From: Asticcacaulis sp. AC402
GTDB taxonomy: Bacteria; Pseudomonadota; Alphaproteobacteria; Caulobacterales; Caulobacteraceae
Length of the DNA stretch: 64,000 bases
Assembly: GCF_000495835.1 (NCBI RefSeq)
Contig: NZ_AWGC01000001.1
Span: 170,736 to 234,735, forward strand
Direction of reading: 5' to 3'
Part shown: piece by piece, positions 58,647 to 64,000 of the stretch
Position numbering within the stretch: the first letter of the stretch is position 1
Layout of the letters: the number at the start of each line of letters is the position of its first letter
Position numbers and translations under genes: made by a program
Notes under the pieces: model-generated
The model's input: only the letters and a program-made list of their open reading frames with translations
Database searches by the model: none
Told to the model about the DNA's origin: nothing

Positions 58647-59858
58647 TTATGTATGCGCTTTAAGGCGCTTATCCAGTTCGATCATGGCGCGGCCATTGTG
58701 ATACGGACACTTCCAAACACCAGCCTTGTAGACCGGCGGTCGCGCGGCGTCGGCGCCGTACCAGGTCCATTCATCGCCGGAACCGGCACCATACTGCGCC
58801 TTCAGGTAGCGCCACAGCTGTTCCGCCGCTTCCAGAAAACGCCCATCACTGGTCAGTTGCCACGCATTGACAAAGCCGACCAGACCTTCCGCCTGCCCCC
58901 ACCATTCGCCATCGGGATCGGAGGTACCGCCAAAAGGGCGTTCATAGCTCAGGCCGCCACGGCTGTTGAAACCTTGGTCGAGGGCAGCATACGAAAGCCC
59001 GATCGTCAGGGCACGGATTCGCTCCAGCTGCACAGGGTCGTCCAGGGCTTCAGCGCCTTCCCACATCAGCCAGGCGGCTTCGATGTCGTGGCCGTAGGAG
59101 ATGGCCGTCGTCTGATCGGTCCAGTCCATCTCGAAGAACAGCCGCAGATGTTGCCCGTCGCCAGCAAAGCGATCCACGAACACCGTCAGAGCACGGAGCA
59201 AGGCCTTACGACTTGCTGCATCCGGCGCAACGCGATGGAGGTTGGTATAGGCCTCAAGGATGTGGAGGTGGGTGTTCATGGTCTTTGGCCAGTCGGCGTC
59301 CTTGTCCGACAGGCGCTGGTCGTCGATCGGGTGCCAGCCCTGGCTCAGCGCCTCTAAGTAGCCGCCGTACGTGGGTTCCCAGAACCGGTCCTCGATCTCC
59401 CGCTGGAGCCGGCGCGCCAGCTCCAGGGCCGCAGCGTCGCCGGTGGCGCGATAGTATTCCGCGCAGGCATAGACCGCGAAGGCCTGGGCATAGCCTTGCT
59501 TGCGGGCGTCGATCACCTGCCCGCTGGCAGAAAGCAGCCAGTAAACCCCACCATGGTTGGGATCAAGGAAGTGGTCGCGCAAGTACCCAAAGGCCCGGCG
59601 CGCCAGGGCGGCGGCCTCATCGGACGTCAGATAGCTCGCCATGGCCGAGAAGAACCAAAGCAGGCGGGTGTTCAGGATGATGCTCCGGGGCGCATCCGCT
59701 ACCGGCCGACCCGTCGCATCGAGTTCACCGTGAAAACCACCATGAACCGGGTCGGGCGCCCGCTCGGCCCACCAGCGCAGCAAGGCCTTCGCCTCGGCGC
59801 GAACCTCGGTACTCAGGCTGCTGGCAGCGATATCTGCGGTTCGGGCGGCCAGGCTCAT
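58647..59858 (-). CDS. AGE-family epimerase (cellobiose/mannobiose 2-epimerase)
   Basis: 403-residue (alpha/alpha)6-barrel enzyme that would turn beta-1,4-mannobiose into mannosylglucose. Conserved blocks: [49 protein letters not shown] and [15 protein letters not shown], with the catalytic His residues in HLHIL, YGHD and PYHN. Its start overlaps the phosphorylase stop (ATGA). The product feeds directly into the phosphorylase encoded upstream, the known mannan route. Confidence 0.9.
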   Translation of the reverse strand: MSLAARTADIAASSLSTEVRAEAKALLRWWAERAPDPVHGGFHGELDATGRPVADAPRSIILNTRLLWFFSAMASYLTSDEAAALARRAFGYLRDHFLDPNHGGVYWLLSASGQVIDARKQGYAQAFAVYACAEYYRATGDAAALELARRLQREIEDRFWEPTYGGYLEALSQGWHPIDDQRLSDKDADWPKTMNTHLHILEAYTNLHRVAPDAASRKALLRALTVFVDRFAGDGQHLRLFFEMDWTDQTTAISYGHDIEAAWLMWEGAEALDDPVQLERIRALTIGLSYAALDQGFNSRGGLSYERPFGGTSDPDGEWWGQAEGLVGFVNAWQLTSDGRFLEAAEQLWRYLKAQYGAGSGDEWTWYGADAARPPVYKAGVWKCPYHNGRAMIELDKRLKAHT

Positions 59859-61051
59859 GACTGGCGCGCCACCCAGGCTTCATTGCGAGCGATCAGGTCG
59901 AGGCGCTGGTCGACGCAGGCTGCCGAGGTCAGGGGATCGGACGGCGTGTTTTTGCAATAGTCGACCAGGCGCGCCAGACTGGAGTTCGCCACATGCAAAC
60001 GCGTGTCTGACGAGGCATAGTAGATGAAGACCTCATCCTTGTCGTTGACGATCCAGCCGTTGGAAAAACAGACATTGGACACGTCGCCGACGCGCTCCTC
60101 GCCCTGGGGCGCGATCAGGTGCCCGCCGGGCGCATGGGTTACGCGCCAAGGTTCGTTCAGGTCGGTCACGAACATGTAGAGGACATAGCGCAGGCCGGCG
60201 GCGGTGTTGCGAACACCGTGGGCCAGGTGCAACCAGCCTTCCGCCGTTTTGATCGGCGCCGGCCCCTGGCCGTTCTTAACTTCCTTGATGGTGTGATAGA
60301 CCTTGGTGTCGACGATGACTTCCGACTCGATGACCGGGTTGGTTATGTCCCTTGTGAGGCCCCACCCGATGCCACCACCACCGCCGACCGAGATGAAACC
60401 GTCCTGCGGGCGCGTATAGAGGGCATACTGCGCCGCCCCTGTAGCGTCTCTGACAAACTCGGGATGGAGGACGACATTACGCTGTTGACCCGAGTTGGTT
60501 TTCAGATCGGGCAGGCGCTCCCAGGTAACCAGGTCCTTCGTCCGCGCAATGCCGCACTGGGCTGTCGCCGCCGAGGTGTCGTTGGGCAGACTCAGATCCT
60601 TGCGCTCGGTGCAGAACAGGCCATAGATCCAGCCGTCTTCATGCTGGGTCAGGCGCATGTCGTAGACATTGGTATCCGGTTCGTCTGTTTGCGGCAGGAC
60701 CACGGGCCGCTTCCAGAAACGGAAATTGTCGATACCGTTGGGGCTTTCGGCAATGGCGAAAAACGACTTGCGATCGTCGCCCTCGACGCGGACCACCACC
60801 AGATACTTGCCCTGCCAAGCCATAGCCCCGGCATTGAAGGTCGCGTTTATACCCAACCGTTCCTGCATAAAGGGGTTGGCCGCGGGATCAAAATCGTAGC
60901 GCCAGTCCAGCGGCACATGGGCCGCCGTGATCACCGGATGCTGCCAGCGATGATAAATGCCGTTGCCGGTCGCGGCGGGGACATTGGCACGCGTCACCAG
61001 GGCCTCGTGTTCGGCCCGCAGGCGGCCCAGACGCTCGTCAGCGTTTGTCAT
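59855..61051 (-). CDS. 4-O-beta-D-mannosyl-D-glucose phosphorylase (GH130)
   Basis: 398 residues, standard GH130_1 length. Catalytic Asp in [20 protein letters not shown]; phosphate and sugar-site blocks [37 protein letters not shown] and [20 protein letters not shown]. It splits mannosylglucose with phosphate into mannose 1-phosphate and glucose in the cytoplasm. First gene of the operon phosphorylase-epimerase-symporter; the AT-rich upstream region carries repeated AATTTGATTT boxes. Confidence 0.93.
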   Translation of the reverse strand: MTNADERLGRLRAEHEALVTRANVPAATGNGIYHRWQHPVITAAHVPLDWRYDFDPAANPFMQERLGINATFNAGAMAWQGKYLVVVRVEGDDRKSFFAIAESPNGIDNFRFWKRPVVLPQTDEPDTNVYDMRLTQHEDGWIYGLFCTERKDLSLPNDTSAATAQCGIARTKDLVTWERLPDLKTNSGQQRNVVLHPEFVRDATGAAQYALYTRPQDGFISVGGGGGIGWGLTRDITNPVIESEVIVDTKVYHTIKEVKNGQGPAPIKTAEGWLHLAHGVRNTAAGLRYVLYMFVTDLNEPWRVTHAPGGHLIAPQGEERVGDVSNVCFSNGWIVNDKDEVFIYYASSDTRLHVANSSLARLVDYCKNTPSDPLTSAACVDQRLDLIARNEAWVARQS

Positions 61052-61085
61052 CGTCGAAAAGTTTCCCTAGCAGATTCCGTAGTTT

Positions 61086-61140
61086 AAATCAATTTGATTT
61101 CAAAAATTAGCAAGCGGTAAAGATTAAAATAATTTGATTT
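61086..61140. promoter_or_regulatory. AT-rich promoter region with two AATTTGATTT boxes before the mannan operon
   Basis: AAATCAATTTGATTT (61086-61100) is a 7-1-7 palindrome (AAATCAA, T, TTGATTT). A related AAAATAATTTGATTT lies at 61126-61140, exactly 40 bp (about four helical turns) away. The region is far more AT-rich than the rest of the window and holds the promoters of the operon and perhaps regulator sites. Confidence 0.45.
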
Positions 61141-61157
61141 ATTAAATTAAGCAAGCC

Positions 61158-61826
61158 CTAATCCACCGAGTAGGCCAGGATTTGACTCATCTGTGTCAAG
61201 CCACGCCTGCCGTCTTCGTGCCAAGCCGTGATGGCCAGTTGCACGGCGGCTATGTCCTTTTTCGCCGTCGGTTCGCCGGCGATCACGCCCCAATGGTTCA
61301 GCGCCTTGATGACCGACGGCGACAGAATCAGCGCATCGCGGCCCATCCGGCGCAGCGCGCGCTGACCCGTCGCCCCGCCCAGACGCGAACCGCGGCTTTT
61401 CAGTTCGTTGCAAAGTTCCATGTATTGATCGATGGGCCAAGACGCGAAATAGGCGCCGGCAGAACCCTGCGACTTGGCGACATCGGACAGGTACTGGGCA
61501 TTGCCGGCGACCGAGCGGATCTTCATGGCATTGGCGACCAGACCCGGCGCCTGCATGAGTTCGGCCAGGTCTTCATCGGACATGAACAGCCAGCGCGTGA
61601 CGTCAAAACCCTGGAAGGCATCCTCGAACTGCGGCCAGCGCTTTTCGATCAGGTCCCAGTTGAAGCCGGCCTCGAAAATGCAGCGGGTAAACTGCGACAG
61701 CCAGCGATCTTCGGCGATGGCCGCGACGTCCGCCATCGGCCTGGGCGTTAACAAAAGGCTTTCGAGCGCTTCGGCCCCGCCCTTACGTTCGGCGGCCCGC
61801 GCCTCTATCTCGGTAAAACGGATCAT
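61158..61826 (-). CDS. DNA-3-methyladenine glycosylase I-like protein
   Basis: 222-residue helix-hairpin-helix glycosylase related to Tag. Blocks: DRWLSQFTRCIFEAGFNWDL, FEDAFQGFDVTRW, MQAPGLVANAMKIRSVAGNA. The N-terminal Cys/His zinc ligands of E. coli Tag are missing, placing it in the diverged, longer Tag-like group. Likely base-excision repair of alkylated or other damaged bases; substrate not certain. Confidence 0.82.
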   Translation of the reverse strand: MIRFTEIEARAAERKGGAEALESLLLTPRPMADVAAIAEDRWLSQFTRCIFEAGFNWDLIEKRWPQFEDAFQGFDVTRWLFMSDEDLAELMQAPGLVANAMKIRSVAGNAQYLSDVAKSQGSAGAYFASWPIDQYMELCNELKSRGSRLGGATGQRALRRMGRDALILSPSVIKALNHWGVIAGEPTAKKDIAAVQLAITAWHEDGRRGLTQMSQILAYSVD

Positions 61827-61874
61827 GCGGCGGCCCCTCCGAACTGCTTTTTTGACTCACGCACCTTGCAAAAA

Positions 61875-61887
61875 GTTATGATATAAC
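61875..61887. promoter_or_regulatory. Zur-like box upstream of the MerC gene
   Basis: GTTATGATATAAC within AAAAGTTATGATATAACATA. The reverse, ATGTTATATCATAAC, closely follows the ATGTTATA-ATATCA core of proteobacterial Zur operators. It lies 28 nt before the MerC start, in the divergent gap with the Tag-like gene. Confidence 0.55.
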
Positions 61888-61915
61888 ATATTTGCAGTTC
61901 ACCCTATTCTGAACG

Positions 61916-62338
61916 ATGAAAGCGCAACCCGCAATGGTGCAACTGAAGGCAAGATGGCTCGATATCGCCTCGATGGTGCTGTCGGCCCTGTGCGTCGCGC
62001 ACTGTGTGGCCCTGCCCTTCGTGGTTGCCGGCCTGCCCTTTCTCGGCACGTTCACCGGAACCGACTGGGTGCACCAGGTTCTGGTCCTGATGGCCGCGCC
62101 TTTAAGCCTGTGGGCTCTACATGCCTCGAATGCCTGGCGCAAGTGGGCTGTGTCTCTGCCGATGGCGGGGGGCCTGTTGCTGCTGGCTCTGGCCGCCTTT
62201 GTCCCGGCCCTGCATGACGCCGAAGTGGCCCTGAGCCTCCTTGGCGCCGTCATGATCGCCGCGGCACATGGCATCAATTATGTCAGCCAGCGTCCGGTGC
62301 ATGTTCACTCGGCAACCTGCGCCCACGGCGCCGATTGA
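61916..62338 (+). CDS. MerC-domain membrane protein
   Basis: 140 residues with four transmembrane helices. Helix 1 carries the paired metal-site motif SALCVAHCVALPFVV; the C-terminal tail HVHSATCAHGAD adds His and Cys. MerC proteins move or bind soft metals; no other mer genes are present, and the Zur-like box points to zinc homeostasis instead. An ATG 18 nt downstream (MVQLKARW) is an alternative start. Confidence 0.87.
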   Translation: MKAQPAMVQLKARWLDIASMVLSALCVAHCVALPFVVAGLPFLGTFTGTDWVHQVLVLMAAPLSLWALHASNAWRKWAVSLPMAGGLLLLALAAFVPALHDAEVALSLLGAVMIAAAHGINYVSQRPVHVHSATCAHGAD

Positions 62339-62385
62339 TCCGCTGCGGCTTGCGGTGCTAGGGTCGCTTCCGTTCAGGGGGCACG

Positions 62386-63510
62386 ATGACAGAAACCGAG
62401 ATCACCACACAAACCTTCCGTCCTGAGCCGAATGCCTATATCCGGTTCGCCGCCGTCTCTTATTTCCGCAGCCTGATCAACTGGCGCACGGCCGCCCTCT
62501 ATGCCGCGCTGATCATCGGTTGGTCGGTGATGACAAACCTTCAAGCGGTGCTGGCGGGCCGGTTTTCCAACATCCTCCCGAAGGTTGGTTGGCTGGTCGG
62601 CCTGATCGTCATCCTCGGCCCCTTCGTCAGCGCCGTCTATGTTGCGTGGAATTTCAAACGCGCGCCATTGTTGTCTTCCGAGCGATCAGTACGCCTGAGC
62701 GATCGCAGCCTTGTTGTAGAAGGTTCCGGTCTCTTCAACGAATTGACCTGGAACAATTTCTACGCCGCCGAAGGCCGAAAACGCCATTTCTTGCTGCATA
62801 TGAGCGCGCACCAGGCGCTTATCATTCCGATTAGCGCTTTCGAGTCGGCGGAACAGGCGGATGCTTTCCTCCGACGCGCCCAGCATTTGATTGCCCAATC
62901 CCGCTATGACCAGGCGGCGGTTTTCGATATGCCGGTCACACCTGCCCCCGCACCGGCCAAGCTTCAGTCACTTCCGTATGTCTACACCTTCTGGCTCCAT
63001 CTGCGACTTCGAACCAGCCTGTATCTTCGCTCGCCCTGGCCGAAGCTCGCCCTGGGGCTGATCGCTATCGCATGGATCATAGGATGGCCCATGAGTCGAA
63101 ACCTGCCGGAAGCGGGGCAAGCGGCAGCGGTATCATTGATGACGAGCTTTTCCATCAGCATCGCGGCGCTCTATTCGGTCTTTCCACTCGCCTATACTGC
63201 GCTTCTCTGGCTGCTCAGCCGTCCTCATGCCTCACGTGTCGGCCCTTGCATAGCTACGCTAATCGGAGATCATCTCGTCATTCACGGTCAATCCTACCAC
63301 TGCGAGTTCCTACTGGGGGAGTTCAAGCGGGTGTGGCGAACCCCTGGGTTGATGGTGTTCGCGCTGAAATCGGGCCCGGCAGAGGCCATACCTTTGTCGG
63401 CCTTTGCCTCGACCGAAACGGCCGATGCCTTCTTCGACGAAGCCTTTTCCCTCTGGCGGGCAGCGCGCCCTGCGCCTGCGGCGAAAACGCATCTTGACGG
63501 AAAGTCCTGA
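62386..63510 (+). CDS. Membrane protein with two YcxB-like units
   Basis: 374 residues built as an internal duplication: each half has two transmembrane helices followed by a YcxB-like beta-rich cytoplasmic domain. Half 1: TAALYAALIIGWSVM, then VRLSDRSLVVEGSGLFNELT and LIIPISAFESAEQADAFLRR. Half 2: LALGLIAIAWIIGW, then IATLIGDHLVIHGQSYHCEF and AIPLSAFASTETADAFFDEA. The parallel endings show the duplication clearly. Function unknown. Confidence 0.78.
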   Translation: MTETEITTQTFRPEPNAYIRFAAVSYFRSLINWRTAALYAALIIGWSVMTNLQAVLAGRFSNILPKVGWLVGLIVILGPFVSAVYVAWNFKRAPLLSSERSVRLSDRSLVVEGSGLFNELTWNNFYAAEGRKRHFLLHMSAHQALIIPISAFESAEQADAFLRRAQHLIAQSRYDQAAVFDMPVTPAPAPAKLQSLPYVYTFWLHLRLRTSLYLRSPWPKLALGLIAIAWIIGWPMSRNLPEAGQAAAVSLMTSFSISIAALYSVFPLAYTALLWLLSRPHASRVGPCIATLIGDHLVIHGQSYHCEFLLGEFKRVWRTPGLMVFALKSGPAEAIPLSAFASTETADAFFDEAFSLWRAARPAPAAKTHLDGKS

Positions 63511-63555
63511 AGCTTTAAGGGAGCGGGTAGTTTCCATAGTCGCGAATTCGCCCGC

Positions 63556-63882
63556 ATGATCCGTCACATCGTTATGTTCAGTTGCAAGGACCGTGCGGAC
63601 GTCGACGTCATCTATCGCGGTTTATCCGTGCTGACCCAGATCCCGCAGGTCGCCCATCTCGAAGTCGCGCTGAACGAAAAGATCGACCAGATCGGCAACG
63701 ATATCGACGTCATTGTCTATGGCGAGTTCGCCTCGGTCGAGGATTTTCGGGCTTACAAGGCCCATCCGCTCTACGAAGAATCGATCCGCCGGGTGCGTCA
63801 CCTGCGCGATATCCGCGTCGCCGCCGACTACACGGTCAGCAATGCCACCCGCGTCCAGCTGCCGGAACTGGCGAAGGCGTAA
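63556..63882 (+). CDS. Dabb-family (stress-responsive A/B barrel) protein
   Basis: 108-residue small dimeric alpha/beta-barrel protein: IRHIVMFSCKDRADVDVIYR, VAHLEVALNEKID, VIVYGEFASVEDFRAYKAHP and YEESIRRVRHLRDIRVAADY. Members range from stress proteins to cyclases and degradation enzymes. Nothing beside it fixes a substrate. Confidence 0.88.
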   Translation: MIRHIVMFSCKDRADVDVIYRGLSVLTQIPQVAHLEVALNEKIDQIGNDIDVIVYGEFASVEDFRAYKAHPLYEESIRRVRHLRDIRVAADYTVSNATRVQLPELAKA

Positions 63883-63919
63883 GCCGCACAGACTCAGCCT
63901 AGAAGCTTCTCTTCACTTA

Positions 63920-64000
63920 TCCTCCACCGCGTGCGGGGGAGGTGTCGAGCAAGTGAGCCAGGCCGCAGGCCAGGGGCGAAACGCGTCGAGACGGAGGGGG
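63920..64000 (+). repeat. Partial copy of the DUF559-cassette repeat at the right edge
   Basis: CCTCCACCGCGTGCGGGGGAGG hairpin-like start (63921 on), then AAGTGAGCCAGGCCGCAGGCC, the block found in the left cassette repeat, and GGGGCGAAACGCG. It is cut by the window edge, so whether a DUF559 gene follows cannot be seen. Confidence 0.6.

Overview
The window looks like chromosomal DNA of a GC-rich alphaproteobacterium, most likely a plant-polysaccharide-degrading member of the Caulobacteraceae (Asticcacaulis-like). The taxonomic call is an inference from gene content and from an alphaproteobacterial SOS box (GTTC-N7-GTTC) in front of dinB. No rRNA, tRNA, CRISPR array, prophage or transposase gene was found. 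Almost all DNA is coding, on both strands, in short operons.

Layout. 1-7.2 kb: xylan/glucuronate region with an MFS permease behind a palindromic operator, a GH67 alpha-glucuronidase broken by one extra base, AraC- and GntR-type regulators and a lone glycosyltransferase. 7.6-13.8 kb: pyrimidine island with ribokinase, RutR, rutB-rutC-rutD-rutA and a nucleoside hydrolase, which together can take a pyrimidine nucleoside to ribose 5-phosphate and ring-opened uracil products. 13.9-24.3 kb: aquaporin Z, DNA polymerase IV, a DUF72/oxidoreductase/DUF6445 operon, a GT4-GH130 pair and gltX. 24.4-27.8 kb: exported GMC dehydrogenase, its small subunit and a TIM-barrel isomerase-like protein behind two tandem operator-like palindromes; the set resembles 3-keto-sugar (glucoside 3-dehydrogenase) systems. 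27.9-37.3 kb: small stress-type and membrane proteins among signalling genes (three-gene phosphorelay, KdpD/KdpE-like kinase and regulator). 37.4-42.6 kb: pterin dehydratase, phenylalanine hydroxylase, a GH2 glycosidase and a second exported isomerase-like protein, with a DUF559 nuclease cassette between two convergent genes. 42.3-52.9 kb: a membrane-protein/winged-helix operon, prolyl oligopeptidase, a LytTR regulator, a lysophospholipase-like hydrolase, a receiver-protein pair, phasin, hydroxybutyrate dehydrogenase and a small lipoprotein. 52.9-64 kb: ATM1-type ABC exporter, DsbA-like protein, CE12 esterase, a beta-mannan operon (mannosylglucose phosphorylase, AGE-family epimerase, SSS symporter), a Tag-like glycosylase, a MerC protein behind a Zur-like box, a duplicated YcxB-like protein and a Dabb protein.

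The most unusual content lies between the genes. Several families of short palindromic elements recur. (1) A DUF559 nuclease gene is framed by ~100-bp inverted repeats that fill the gap between two stop codons; solo copies of the repeat occur elsewhere. (2) A 133-146 bp two-hairpin element occurs twice in opposite orientation, with apparent 3-bp target duplications and compensatory changes in one stem. (3) An element of up to ~122 bp ending in CGCTCTAG occurs six times, one copy inserted into another repeat with an 8-bp duplication. (4) Paired ACGAAT-type and CACAGATT-type hairpins. (5) A ~150-bp composite repeat, CTCTCCCC-containing. Many copies touch or supply the stop codon of the gene before them.
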